In this document: in pieces, positions 19,014-28,442 of the stretch
Position numbering within the stretch: the first letter of the stretch is position 1
Layout: every line of letters starts with the position of its first letter
Assembly (NCBI GenBank): GCA_963828215.1
Contig: CAWHFO010000042.1
Coordinates: 124,001-188,000, forward strand
DNA length: 64,000 bases
DNA from: CAVTJL01 sp963828215
Lineage (GTDB): Bacteria; Pseudomonadota; Alphaproteobacteria; Geminicoccales; Geminicoccaceae
Direction of reading: 5' to 3'
Notes under the pieces: model-generated
Database searches by the model: none
Seen by the model: only the letters and a program-made list of their open reading frames with translations
Told to the model about the DNA's origin: nothing
Translations under genes and position numbers: made by a program

Positions 19014-19797
19014 GTGGCACAGGCTCAGGCGCTGGGCCGGCGTCCGCCCTTCGCGCGCGCCAATCTCCGGCCGGGGCTCGAGGCCGGCGCCGCGATCAGA
19101 TCGACCTGGTGGTGACGGCGGACGGCGATTTTCTCTGCGTCCACGACCAGACGCTCGATCGCGAGACACGGGGCATGGGCCGGTGCGGGAGGCGACGCGC
19201 GCGAACATTGAGAAGCTCCGGCAGCGCGGCAATGCGGGCGGCCGCAGAACGAGCCGCCGCTTTTTCGAGAGGTGGTGGCCGCGGTCCGGGCCGTCCGGGC
19301 AATGGCGGCGGGCGCGTCCAGATCGACCTCAAGGAGCCGGGCGCCCGGCGGAGCGAGGAGGAGATGGCGCGGATCGCCGGCCTCCTCGGCGACGGGCCGC
19401 GCGCTTCATCGTCAGCGGGCGAGTGGGAGCCCGTGCAGCGCCTGGTGCGCGCGACGCCGGGGCTGACTTTCGGGTTCGACCCGCTCGGGCTCTATCGCGG
19501 CGGTTTGCCCGACGACGAGCGGGCCTCCGCGCCATCTCCGAGGCCACGCTCGAGACGGCGCCCGGTGCCGCCATCTACTGTCTCGAGGTGCGCCTCGTGC
19601 TGGCGGCGCTTCGCGGCGGCTGGATCTCGTGGCGCTCGTGGGCGCCAGGGTCCGAGGTCGATGCCTGGACGCTCGACTCGACCACGCCCGGCGTCCGGGA
19701 GATCCTGAGGACACTCCTGGGCCTCGGCTGCGACCAGATCACGACCAACGACCCGGAGGCCATAGGCCCAATGCTCGAGGAGCTGCTGGCGTGCTGA
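19014..19797 (+). CDS. Glycerophosphodiester phosphodiesterase family protein, frameshifted
   Basis: GDPD TIM-barrel hydrolase of about 260 residues, begun at a GTG at 19014. Recognisable blocks are DLVVTADGDFLCVHDQTLDR, with the metal-binding and catalytic His/Asp, then ARVQIDLKEPGARR, LTFGFDPLGLYRGG, and a clean C-terminus (LGCDQITTNDPEAIGPMLEEL). At least four frame changes interrupt it. The family cleaves glycerophosphodiesters to glycerol 3-phosphate and an alcohol. Its place directly after a UgpC-like ATPase reproduces the ugpBAECQ order and supports a role in using phospholipid head-group diesters. Confidence 0.72.
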
Positions 19798-20840
19798 TCT
19801 CGGCAGTGGTCGATAAGATCGAGGCGCCGTCGGCGGCGCTGCGGGCCGAGCTTGCGGGCCTGCCGCTGGCCCCGATCAGCATGCCAAGGCGCTGGCCAGC
19901 CTGCCGGCGCTCCAGCGATCGAGGCGTGCCCGCCGCCCGGCCCGCCGGGGCGCTGGCGCGGCCGGCACGCGTCGCCTTCTGGAACGCCGAGCGGCTCAAA
20001 TACGCCGAGCCTTCGGCACGGCTCGTCCGCAGCCTCGGGGCGGACGCGCTGCTGCTGGCCGAGGTCGATCTCGGCATGGCGCGCTCCGGGACCGCCATAC
20101 GCTTCGGGATCTCGCCCGGGCCGTCGAGGCCGGCTACGTCTTCGGCGTCGAGTTCGTGGAGCTGGGCCAGGGCGATGCGCGCGAGCGCGCGTGGCATGCC
20201 GGGGAGACGAACGAGCACGGCCTGCATGGCGGGGGCATTCTCTCCCCGCGACCCCTGCTCCGCCCGGGCCTGGTCAGGCTGGAAACGAGCGGCCGATGGT
20301 TCGACGGACAGCTCGACGAGCGCCGCATCGGCGGCCGCATCGCCGTCGTGGCCGAGCTTCCGGTGATGGGAAGCGCGGTGCTCCTCGTCGCGGTGCACTA
20401 CGAGAGTCGTCCGAATCCCGACGACCGCCTGGAGCAGACGCGCGTGCTCCTGGACGCAATCGACACCTGGGCGCCGGGCCGGCCCGTGTCGTCGGCGGCG
20501 ACTTCAACACCAACACCTTCGACGTCACGAAGCCGGAGCGCCTGGGCCGGCTCGAGGAGGCGCTGGCCGCCGACCCGAACCGCCTCGTCGACCCGGTGCG
20601 CTACGAGCCGATGTTTTCCTCGTTGGAGGAGCGGGGGTACGACTGGAGGGGCTGCAATGTGGCGCTGGCGCCGACGCAGCGGACCCGGCCCGACGGCACG
20701 CCGCAGCCGCCCTTCGCAAGATCGACTGGCTCTTCAGCCGCGGGCTCGCTGCTCCGACCCGGCGATCCTCCCGCCGTCGATGCGAGGGTGTCGCGATCTC
20801 GGACCACGAGGTGCTGGCCGTGACGATCGAGCCTGCCTGA
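19791..20840 (+). CDS. Endonuclease/exonuclease/phosphatase (EEP) family protein, frameshifted
   Basis: Starts at GTG 19791, overlapping the end of the phosphodiesterase gene (GTGCTGA). Family motifs appear in order across several frames: RVAFWNAERLKY, ALLLAEVDLGMARSG (metal-binding Glu), LLVAVHYESR, VGGDFNTNTFDVTKPE (catalytic Asp/Asn) and a terminal AISDHEVLAVTIEP with the catalytic Asp-His pair. The complete set of EEP motifs indicates a metal-dependent phosphodiesterase or phosphatase. Coupled to the ugp-like operon, it is more likely to act on a small phosphodiester or phosphoinositol than on DNA. At least four frame changes. Confidence 0.7.
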
Positions 20841-20981
20841 CGGGGCTTTTTGCACCGGCCGCTCTCGGGACTGTGCACGCACCGGCATTGTCTCGGCGCG
20901 TGGTGCTCCCATCTGGGCTGAGAGCGAGCCGGCCGTCTTCGCATCTCTGGTCGGAGGCCGGTCGGCGTGCAGGAGAGGATG

Positions 20982-21430
20982 ATGCAAGCGTACAAAAAGG
21001 ATCCCGACGTCATCGCGAAGCTCTCCCGGAGCAGTATCGCGTGACCCAGCAGAGCGGCACCGAGCGCCCCGGCACCGGCGAGCTGCTCTACAACAAGGAG
21101 CCGGGCATCTACGTGGACATCGTGTCGGGCGAGCCGCTGTTCGCCTCGTCCGACAAGTTCGAGTCGGGGTGCGGCTGGCCGAGCTTCACCAAGCCCATCG
21201 AGCCCGCCAACGTGAACGAGGTGCGCGACGGCTCGCACGGCATGATCCGCACCGAGGTGCGCTCGACGCACGGCGACAGCCATCTCGGGCACGTCTTTCC
21301 CGACGGGCCCGTGGACCGGGGCGGGCTGCGCTACTGCATCAATTCGGCCTCGCTGCGGTTCATCCCCCCGCGACGAGATGGAGGCCAGGGCTACGGGGCC
21401 TATCTGGACCAGGTGGAGGACGTCCGATGA
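20982..21430 (+). CDS. msrB: Peptide-methionine (R)-S-oxide reductase, frameshifted
   Basis: MsrB of about 150 residues. SD AGGAGAGG precedes ATG ATG; the second (20982) has better spacing. Motifs: YRVTQQSGTERPGTGELL, SGCGWPSF, DSHLGHVFPDGP and the catalytic Cys in RYCINSASLRF. The zinc-binding CxxC pairs of the other MsrB subgroup are absent, so this is the zinc-free form. One frame change lies near 21025 (LSPEQYR). A compensating pair near 21370 turns the usual PRDEMEAQGYGAY into PRRDGGQGYGAY. It reduces methionine-R-sulfoxide in proteins. Its stop overlaps the msrA start (ATGA). Confidence 0.85.
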
Positions 21431-21937
21431 CCGAGGAACGCGCGGTTCTGGCCGGCGGCTGCTTCTGGGCGTGCAGGACCTGATGCGCCGCTATGATGGC
21501 GTTATGTCGACGCGGGTCGGCTACTCGGGTGGCGACGTGCCCAACGCCACCTATCGGAACCACGGGACCCATGCCGAGGCGATCGAGATGATCTTCGATC
21601 CCTCGCGGATCAGCTTCCGCAGGCTGCTGGAGCTCTTCTTCAAATTCACGATCCCGCACGCCGAACCGCCAGGGCAATGATCGCGGGACCAGCTATCGGT
21701 CGGCGATCTTCTACACCAGCGACGAGCAGAAGCGGGTCGCCCTGGACACCATCGCCGACGTCGACGCCTCGGGCCTGTGGCCGGGGAAAGTGGTGACCGA
21801 GGTCGCTCCAGTCGGGGACTTCTGGGAGGCCGAGCCCGAGCACCAGGACTATCTCCAGCGCTATCCCACCGGCTACACCTGCCATTTCGTGCGGCCGAAC
21901 TGGAAGCTGCCCGTGAGGAGAAGCAGCCGCCGAGTGA
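21427..21937 (+). CDS. msrA: Peptide-methionine (S)-S-oxide reductase, frameshifted
   Basis: MsrA of about 170 residues beginning at ATG 21427. The catalytic motif AGGCFW is followed after a frame change by VQDLMRRYDGVMSTRVGYSG, NATYRNHGTHAEAIEMIFDP, and then in another frame DRGTSYRSAIFYTSDEQKR and YLQRYPTGYTCHFVRPNWKL. All active-site blocks (GCFWG, GGxxxNPTYxxH-like, GxxYRS) are present once frames are joined. Changes lie near 21470, 21655 and 21915. The end at TGA 21935 assumes the last shift. msrB-msrA overlap makes a repair operon for oxidised methionine. Confidence 0.85.
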
Positions 21938-21982
21938 CGTCCGTCGGGACGAGAGGCTGATGACCGTCGAGGCGAGGTGCCG

Positions 21983-22795
21983 ATGACCCGTTCCGTTGCC
22001 GAGAGGCGTGCCCCTTCAGGCGATGCACCGGGAAGGCTGCTTCGTGCTGCCCAATCCCTGGGACGTGGCAGGGCGCGGCTGCTGCAACATCTGGGCTTTT
22101 TGGCTCTCGCCTCGACCAGCTCTGGCTACGCCTGGACGACGGGCCGGCGGACTACGGGGTGGCCCGCGACGACGTGCTGGGGCACCTGTCGACGCTCTGC
22201 GCCGCCGTCGATCTGCCGGTGAACGCCGACTACGAGTCGGGCTCAGCGTCGGAGCCCGAAGGCGCTCGCGGACAATGTCCGGCTCGCATCGAAACCGGAG
22301 TGGCCGGACTCTCCGTCGAGGATCGCGTCATCGAGGCCCGTCCCGCCTGTACGACGCGGGCCTCCGGTGGAGGGACTCCGCGCCGCTCGGGGGGCCATCG
22401 ACCAGTCGGGCGAGGACGTCGTCCTCGTCGCCCGCACGGAAGGGTTGTTGAGGGACCCGAGGCGATCGGCCCGGCCATCGACAAGCTCGTCGCCTTCGCC
22501 GAGGCCGGGGCGGACTGCCTCTACGCCCCGGGCGTGCGCGAGAAGGCCGAATCCAGGCGATGGTACGGGCCGTCGCACCCAAGCCGCTCAACGTCCTGGT
22601 GATGGGCGCCGGGATGAGCGTCGGCGAGCTCGCCGAACTCGGTGTGCGGCGGATCAGCATGGGCGGCGCGCTCGGCAGGTAGCCTGGGGCGCGATGCTGA
22701 CGGCCGCCGAGCAGATGAAGGCCGGCTCCTTCGATGGCCTCGCCGGCGGAGCGCCCGGAAAGGAGCTGAACGACATCTTCGGCGGCTTTTCTTAG
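21983..22795 (+). CDS. Isocitrate lyase/PEP phosphonomutase family enzyme, frameshifted
   Basis: A PEP-mutase superfamily TIM barrel of about 270 residues (PF13714-like). Segments: MHREGCFVLPNPWDV, DDVLGHLSTLCAAVDLPVN followed by ADYESG (Mg-binding Asp region), IETGVAGLSVEDRVIE, EDVVLVARTEGLL, FAEAGADCLYAPGV, LNVLVMGAGMSVGELAELG, ISMGGALARVAWGA and the end GKELNDIFGGFS. The absence of the KKCGH-type isocitrate lyase motif and the DxxG pattern suggest oxaloacetate decarboxylase or methylisocitrate/phosphonopyruvate-type chemistry. At least five single-base frame changes. A partial second copy lies at 25731-26322. Confidence 0.75.
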
Positions 22796-23211
22796 CCCTC
22801 GGCCCCGAGCGGGTCCGTCTACCGCACCAGCTATCCAGAGGCGGGCCTCCGATCAGCGGCGGAGCGGTCCGCTCCACCTCGATATCCGGAAGCCCGCCCG
22901 CCTCGCCTGGATCGGCCACCGCATCAGGGTTAGCCAGCCGTCGGGGGACGGCCTCAGCCGGTGACGTCTTGGGGCGCCGAGGCGACCAGGGTATCGATGC
23001 TGGGCGCGGCCGCCGCCTCGGAGGCGCCGCACGCTGCGGGTGAGAAATCGCTCGCCGTGAGGCCGGTCTGCTCCCAGACGATCACGGTCTGGTCGGCCGC
23101 CGGCACATGCGCCCGCTGGCCCAGCAGCACGTCCACGATCTGCAGCCGCGTCGACCCCTTGGCGACCCCGTCGCGGGCGGAAGCCGGCTCGGCACAGACA
23201 GCCGCCTCCCC
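22796..23211. other. Non-coding or uncertain interval
   Basis: No gene can be supported in these 416 bp. A 60-codon minus-strand frame (22954-23136, ending TLVASAPQDVTG) has plausible codon usage and could be the tail of a small exported protein, but no start, ribosome site or family resemblance is visible. Confidence 0.4.
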
Positions 23212-23638
23212 TCACACCCCCGCCTCCCGCTCCAACAGCGCCCGCTTCCTCTCCACCCCCCAGCGATAGCCCGACACTTTCCCGTCATGCCGCACCACGC
23301 GGTGGCAGGGGATCGCCACGGCCAGCCGGTTCGTCGCGCACGCCCGCGCCACGGCTCGGACGGCTTTGGGCGAGCCGATGCGCCGGGCGATCTCGGTGTA
23401 GCTCGCGGTGGCGCCGGCGGGGATGGCGCGCAGCGCCTGCCAGACGCGCTGCTGGAAGGCGGTGCCGCGGATGTCGAGCGGCAGTTTTGTTCGCTCGTCG
23501 GGCTTCTCGACGAGGCCCACGACCCGGGCGACCAAGCGCTCGAAGGCCGCGTCGCCGCCGATCAGCTTGGCTCGCGGGAATTGCTCCTGGAGGCCCCGGA
23601 CCAGGGCGTCGGGGTCGTCGCCGAGCCGGAGGGATTGT
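23212..23638 (-). pseudogene. ogt: Methylated-DNA--protein-cysteine methyltransferase, 5'-truncated by an IS remnant
   Basis: The C-terminal domain of an Ogt/Ada O6-alkylguanine methyltransferase is complete: TAFQQRVWQALRAIPAGATA, the arginine-finger and helix region ARACATNRLAVA, the acceptor cysteine in IPCHRVVRHDG, and the usual end ALLEREAGV. Upstream it can be followed to SLRLGDDPDALVRGL, where the inverted repeat of an IS256-like element begins. The N-terminal strands normally before SLGDD are missing, and the sequence on the far side of the element does not supply them. It is therefore a truncated gene unless an internal start gives a catalytic-domain-only protein. Confidence 0.75.
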
Positions 23639-24158
23639 CAGAATTTCCGTGTGTGGCCATGGGTTGAACATTGGTGGCTCAGTTGGCCTCGAAGCGGTCG
23701 TCGAAGAGGATAGCGAGCTGCGCCTTGGCCATGGCCCATTCCCGGAGTGGCATTCTCCACTCCCGCTCGGCCAGGTTCAAGACCAGGAACAGGAGCTTGA
23801 GCGCACCGTCATCGGTCGGGAAGTGGCCACGCGTCCTGACGGCGCGGCGCAGCTTGGCGTTCAAGGCCTCGATGGCGTTCGCGGTGTCGATGATTCGGCG
23901 GACGTCGACTGGGAAGGCGAAGAACGGGATCACCGCCGGCCAGTGCCGGCGCCACGACATAGCGATCGCGGGATATCTGAGGCCCCATTCGCCTGCGGCG
24001 AAGGCCTCCAGGGCCTCGGCGCCGGCGTCGGCATCTTGGCCTTGTAAGATCTCCTTGAGGGCGGCCGCGACCGCTCTGCGGTCCTTTTAGGAGACGTTGT
24101 GCCATGCGTGGGTTCCTTCCTTCCCCTCATCATGGCCCACACACGGAAAATTCTGACA
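23636..24158 (-). mobile_element. Internally deleted IS256-family element with intact terminal inverted repeats
   Basis: The left end TGTCAGAATTTCCGTGTGTG and the complement of the right end (24131-24158) match over 26 of 28 positions, differing only by two missing bases. Between them lies only the last third of an IS256-type transposase. Total size is about 523 bp against roughly 1.3 kb for full elements. No convincing 8-9 bp target duplication flanks it. It would be mobilisable in trans if a full-length relative exists in the genome. Confidence 0.72.
23679..24100 (-). pseudogene. IS256 (Mutator) family transposase, C-terminal fragment
   Basis: Ends with FPVDVRRIIDTANAIEALNA and LAEREWRMPLREWAMAKAQL, the conserved C-terminal region of IS256 transposases including the downstream part of the catalytic domain. 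Upstream, in another frame, KDRRAVAAALKEILQGQ and EALEAFAAGEWGLRYP are recognisable. The first two catalytic Asp residues and the N-terminal DNA-binding region are absent, so the copy is inactive. Confidence 0.8.
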
Positions 24159-24451
24159 GTCCCCGAGCTGGATGGCTAGCCTGCGAAAGGCCACAGGCCC
24201 GCGCCTCGGCGTCACGGTCCCCTGGCGGACCGTTTGCGCCGCCAGTACGGGCCTCCCAGGGGGTCTAAGCAAGACTCGCGATCACAGCTCTTTGTCGGAA
24301 CGGTGTAGTTCTCCTTGAACCACGAATGCTCGCTAGCTGTGCGCGGAGGCCGGCTGTAAAAGCCCGGATGATCCATACTATGCCGATCTAGAGCGGAAGG
24401 GACCTCGTGTCGTGGTGATCAACTGCCCGGTCCCGCCTGGCCTTTACGAAT
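24159..24451. other. Intergenic interval without recognised gene
   Basis: These 293 bp lie between the IS256 remnant and the DUF502 gene. I see no reading frame with family resemblance and no tRNA or stable hairpin. On the minus strand it does not contain the missing 5' part of the truncated ogt gene. Confidence 0.5.
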
Positions 24452-25016
24452 TCACCGGCCCCCGGTGCCCCACTTCAAGAACACGCCGATTGCCTTGGCG
24501 AAGGAAATGTCGACCGGGTGCACTCTGTCGCGCGGCAGAATATAGACGCTGCCCGCCATTGGTGTCGGCGCCGAGGGAACAAGCACAGTGTAGGAGCCGT
24601 CCTCCAGCTCCTCGACGATCAAGGCCGGCACCAGAGCTTCCTCGATCTCCACCAGGGCAGGCTGCAGCGTTTCCTCTTCGTTCTGCCTGGTGAATACGCT
24701 TGGCCAGTCCTCGCATGAATGTATAGCCTGGGAGCCGTCCTTCAGTAACGGCCCGCTCGCACGCATTCTTTGCGCGGAGACCGGGGCCCGTGCGCACGAT
24801 CAAGCCTATCACGAAACATAAACAAACCAGCAGGACGTCGGCCACAATCTCGCGGAAGGGCTCAAATGCCGCTGGAACCCGTTCCGTTACGGGTTGCAGC
24901 AGCCCCAGTAGCCCTTTAACGGTCTTGGCGAGCAACAGGACAGCAATATAGATCGGCAGGATGACCAGCAGGCCGCCAATCAGGGTTGTCCTGGCAAATT
25001 CCGCCAGTGTTCTCAT
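24452..25016 (-). CDS. DUF502 family membrane protein, frameshifted
   Basis: About 188 residues, starting at ATG 25016 behind a good ribosome site (GGGAGGAG, 9 bases upstream). Two N-terminal membrane helices (TTLIGGLLVILPIYIAVLLL and ADVLLVCLCFVIGLIV) are followed by the cytoplasmic or periplasmic family domain (ALIVEELEDGSYTVLVPSAP, PMAGSVYILPRDRVHPVDI). One frame change near 24690 joins LAKRIHQ to RQNEEETLQPAL. The family's function is unknown. The usual proline/glycine-rich PTGS motif is present as PSAPTPMAGS. Its neighbours are mobile-element remnants. Confidence 0.8.
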
Positions 25017-25339
25017 GTCGAAGGCTCCTCCCTGTCTTATGAAGGCTCCAGCGAGCACCATCAGCGAGTTGTCAGTCTTACCCGATATCCCCAAGATGGG
25101 GCTCGGTTGGCACCCGACACCCTGCTCCCCGGCCGGTTCCCGGTCAACGGGAAGACATGTCCGACGGCGGACCTTGGGCGAAAGGAGTGGCTGGACCCTG
25201 GCCCGCCGGCGAGCCCGGGCCACTCTGGTGTTGGCGGTCGACCTCGGTGCATGGCTCTCCCCTCGGCTCCGGCGGCTCTCATGGTTCGCTCCTGTCAGGC
25301 CACTGCAACGGGCGGCCCTCGCTAGCGCTCGATCCGGCG
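25017..25339. other. Intergenic interval upstream of the DUF502 gene
   Basis: About 320 bp holding the DUF502 ribosome site and presumably its promoter. No coding region could be supported. The IS1380 fragment begins at its far end. Confidence 0.45.
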
Positions 25340-25640
25340 CAAGCTCCCGGCGAAAAGCGCCCGCGGCGTAGCGGGCGATCACCGACACCAGCACCGAGCG
25401 CCAATCGCCAGCGCTGCGCACCTTGCCGGGCCGGAGCACGCATCGCTCAAGATCACCGAACCGGTGGAAGATGAGCAGCGGGCGGCAGCAGGCGCAGCGG
25501 AAGTGCCCGTTCCAAACCGACCCTTCCTGCTCGCCGAGGGTCGGGCTCTCGGAGGCTCTCCATGTCGAGGATGATGCCGTGCGGCGGCCGCGGCTGCTGC
25601 GCTCCGGCCAGCCATGTGAGCGACCAACTCCAAGCCCGCA
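25340..25640 (-). pseudogene. IS1380-family transposase fragment
   Basis: Read across two frames, the fragment gives HGIILDMESLREP, then WNGHFRCACCRPLLIFHRFG and DLERCVLRPGKVRSAGDWR, then VLVSVIARYAA. This matches the central conserved block of IS1380 transposases (D-M-x-S ... GHFGC-x-YHPL-x-VFNQFGDLERC-x-LRPGNVHSADGW). Both the N-terminal and C-terminal thirds are missing and no inverted repeats are seen, so this is a relic of about 300 bp. Confidence 0.7.
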
Positions 25641-25660
25641 GCTCGGGCGACGGACGCGTC

Positions 25661-25731
25661 TTACTTCACGGCGCCCAGCGCAAGCCCGCGGACGAGGTAG
25701 CGTTGGAGAATGGCTGAAGACGATGGCGACG
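25661..25731 (-). repeat. Duplicate of the 3' end of the sugar permease gene at 27176
   Basis: About 70 bp closely match the last codons and stop of the minus-strand permease gene at 27176-27246 (both encode YLVRGLALGAVK then stop). The copy is in the same orientation. Similarity stops at the GACGGGCCGGC junction, where the plus-strand PEP-mutase fragment begins. Confidence 0.7.
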
Positions 25732-26322
25732 GGCCGGCCCGTCTATGGTGTGACGCGGGACGACGTGCTGGCTCACCTTTCTTCACTCTGCGCCGCCGTC
25801 GATCTGCCGGTGAACGCTGATTTCAAGTCGGGATTCGCCTCCGACCCCGAGGGTGTCGCAGCTAGCGTCGGGGGCCTCGCCGTAGACCGCATCAAGGCCG
25901 CCCAGACGACCACCGACCGGTCGGGCCAGGACGTGATCCTCGTGGCGCGCACCGAGGGGCTCCTGAACAGCCCGCGCGAGCTCGGTGAGCCAGGCCATCG
26001 ACAAACCGTCGCCTACGCCGAGGCGGGGGCTGACTGTTTCTACGCGCCGGGCGTGCGGGAGCAGGCGGGAGGACATCCAGGCGATGGTCAAGGCGGTGGC
26101 GCCCAAGCCGCTCAACGTCCTCGTGATGGGCGCCGGAATGGAGCGTCGCCGAGCTGGCCGAGCTCGGCGTGCGGCGGATCAGCATCGGCGGCTCACTCGC
26201 CCGCGTCGCCTGGGGCGCGGTGCTGGCCGCGGCTGAGCAAGTAGAAGGCGGGCTCGTTCGACGGCTTGGCCGGCGGTGCGCCCGGCAAGAAGCTGAACAA
26301 CATTTTTGGCGGTTTTGCCTAG
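25731..26322 (+). pseudogene. Truncated second copy of the PEP-mutase family gene
   Basis: Resembles the gene at 21983-22795 from its codon region VYGVTRDDVLAHLSSLCAAV onward. The first third is missing, and an internal segment equivalent to IETGVAGLSVEDR and the following helix (about 35-40 codons) is deleted between GLAVDR and IKAAQTTTDRSGQDVILVA. The later blocks (AEAGADCFYAPGVRE, LNVLVMGAGM, then NNIFGGFA and TAG) are present in broken frames. The combination of 5' truncation, internal deletion and frameshifts marks a true pseudogene. Confidence 0.75.
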
Positions 26323-27175
26323 ACCGGGGCCGGTCGATTCCCTCGTTCCGACATGCACGACGCCAGATCAACGGCCGCCCGTGGGGCGAGATAGACGGGA
26401 CGGCCCCGGTGCCGGGTCTGCCGTACCTCTCGCCCACCTCTAGATGCTGTGACAGTGCGCGCCGGGGGAGCCGCGCTGCAAAGACGGGTGTGGCCGCCCG
26501 TGATGTCCGGGCCATCTTGGATTGAGAGGGTGACGCGGCATCGCCGACTTGCAGGTCAGCCAGAGCCGCTCGGGCCAAGCGCGGAGCTGCCGGCCCCGGA
26601 AGTGCCGGATTCGCCGAGCGGGATCGGCGCCGCGATCCCGAGGGAGGGATGGAAGGGGACGGTGAGCCTCGGCAGCCTGGGGGGCAGGCGCCACGGTGAC
26701 GGTCTCGGGCCGCGCGCCACGCCTCCGCAGTGGTCTGCGCCACCTGCCTTGACGGCTTTGCCATCATGATCCCTCTGATAGAGAGCAACGGGAGTGCGCC
26801 CGGGGGGCGCTGACGGGGCGGGGATTTCTCCTCGACACCACGGCTGCCCAGAAAGATCGCCCGGTGAACGCCGCCGAGCTCGCTGCCTTCTGAAACCGGG
26901 AATACATCGTCTGCCTGAACAGGCAGGACTGGTGCGCGTCGCCATTGCACGCCCAGCGGCGAGCTCTCCTCGGTTTCCCGGGGTGAACGGCAGGAGGATC
27001 TCGTTCACGGAGAACGTCTTCTACGAGCTGCTGGACGGGGGCGGGATCGGGGAGGTGCGGGGGTCGCGTCACGCGACAAGATGGCAGATCAAGGATCGGC
27101 TCTGGCGCCAGGGGGGGCCGGTCAGAGCGGGGCTTCGTCATCCGCGGGGAGGGAGCGGCCGGGGAAACGCGCGCC
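26323..27175. other. 853-bp interval without recognisable gene
   Basis: Several open frames cross this stretch on both strands, but none shows a family motif, a ribosome site or a consistent codon bias. A minus-strand stretch beginning MNEILLPFTPGNRGELAA (from 27008) is the most protein-like piece. The interval lies between the pseudogene scar and a live ABC permease gene and is probably further gene debris. Confidence 0.4.
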
Positions 27176-28001
27176 CTACTTCACGGCACCGAGTGCCAGG
27201 CCGCGGACGAGGTAGCGTTGGAGAGTGGCGAAGACGATGGCGACGGGGACGGTGGCGAGGAGGGTGGCGGCCATGACAGTGAAACTCGACCGTATAGGCG
27301 CCGCCGACGAGCGTGAAGATCTTCATCGTCAGCGTCAGCTTTTCATCCGAGCGCAGCAGCGTGAGGACGAGAACAATTCATTCCAGGAATAGATGAAGGT
27401 GAGGATGGCGGTGACGGCCAGAGCCGGTGTCGCCATAGGCAGGAAGATGCGGAGCAGCGACTGCAGGCTGGAGGCGCCGTCGATCCAGGCCGCCTCCTCG
27501 AGCTCCTTGGGGATGGTCGAGAAATAAGATTGAAGCATCCAGGTGGCGAAGGCAAGGTTGAAGGCGCTGTAGGCGAGGACCAGCGCCACGAGCTGGTCAA
27601 TGAGCCCCATGGCCGCCATCAGACGAAAGATGCCGATGACGAGCACGATGGGCGGAGAGCATCTGGGTGACGAGCAGGAACTGGCGGTAGAGACCCTTGC
27701 CGGGAAAGATCGTCCGCGCCAGGGCGTAGGCGGCGGGGATGGCGATGACGAGGCAGAGGAGGGTGGTCGCCACGCCGACGATGAGGCTGTTCTTCAGCGC
27801 CGTGCCGAAGCCGACCGTGGTCCACATCGTGGCGAAATTGTCGAAGGCCAGGCGCGAGGGCAGCCAGGTCGGCGGAAAGGCAAAAATCTCGTCCTTGGGC
27901 TTGAGAGCAGTAGAGAGCATCACGGCATAGGGAAAGAGGATGATGATCATGAGCGGCAGCAGGGCCAGCCAGTAGACGAGGCTCCTGGTACCGTCTTGCT
28001 C
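27176..28001 (-). CDS. Carbohydrate ABC transporter permease (MalG type), frameshifted
   Basis: About 275 residues: LVYWLALLPLMIIILFPYAV, STALKPKDEIFAFPPTWLP, then in another frame LATWML-type core (NLAFATWMLQSYFSTIPKEL), the coupling loop EEAAWIDGASSLQSLLRIFL, and the ending YLVRGLALGAVK. Frame changes are needed near 27630, 27370 and 27270. The start appears to be a TTG overlapping the stop of the toxin gene (TTGA) with one more base missing; no ATG is available. It works with the permease at 28698-29606 and the binding protein at 29679-30908. No ATPase gene is present in this cluster. Confidence 0.75.
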
Positions 28002-28427
28002 AAGGGACGTTCTCGAGCCGCAGGAATTCGGTCGGCCAATCCACCGCGGCGCCGGCCGCGGCGGCGGGAAAAATAGGCCAGTCAGCGGTGACGACGCGGC
28101 AGCTTTCTCGCTCGGCGAGGGCCAGATAGAGGCAGTCATAGGGACTGTGGTCGAGGCGCACAGGCGAGATCGAGGGCGCGTCCCGATCGGCCCCTCTGAT
28201 CGGCACGTCCGTCATGGGCACATCCCGGAGGTCGGCCAACATGGATGCCAGGTCCTTGCCTGCATACTGGCCACGGCGATAGCGCTTCCACAGGACGCTG
28301 AGAGCTCGCTCCAAGGAGGTCCGGCAGCCATGAGCTCGTAGTGCGGTGCCATCCGATGCGCCTCATCGACACCTTCCTCCTCGAGCACCCATTTGATGGC
28401 GACGCTCGCATCCACGACGAGCCTCAT
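28000..28427 (-). CDS. VapC/FitB-type PIN-domain toxin, frameshifted
   Basis: PIN-domain ribonuclease of about 142 residues starting at ATG 28427 (MRLVVDASVAIKWVLEEEG). Conserved acidic positions are visible: D6 in VVDAS, Glu in the PWSEL region, Asp in DHSPYDCLYLALAE and VVTADWPIF. One frame change near 28330 (AAGPPWSEL to LSVLWKRYRRGQY). It follows an antitoxin gene by 15 bp and ends exactly where the downstream permease begins, so the module sits inside an ABC operon. Confidence 0.82.
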
Positions 28428-28442
28428 CGGCTATCGCGGTCC

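Noticed and set aside
25731..26322. A functional second PEP-mutase enzyme
   Set aside because: The first third and an internal segment with catalytic residues are missing, beyond what single-base errors can explain.
26323..27175. A minus-strand gene beginning MNEILLPFTPG near 27008
   Set aside because: No family motif, ribosome site or consistent codon usage beyond the first 20 residues; treated as debris.
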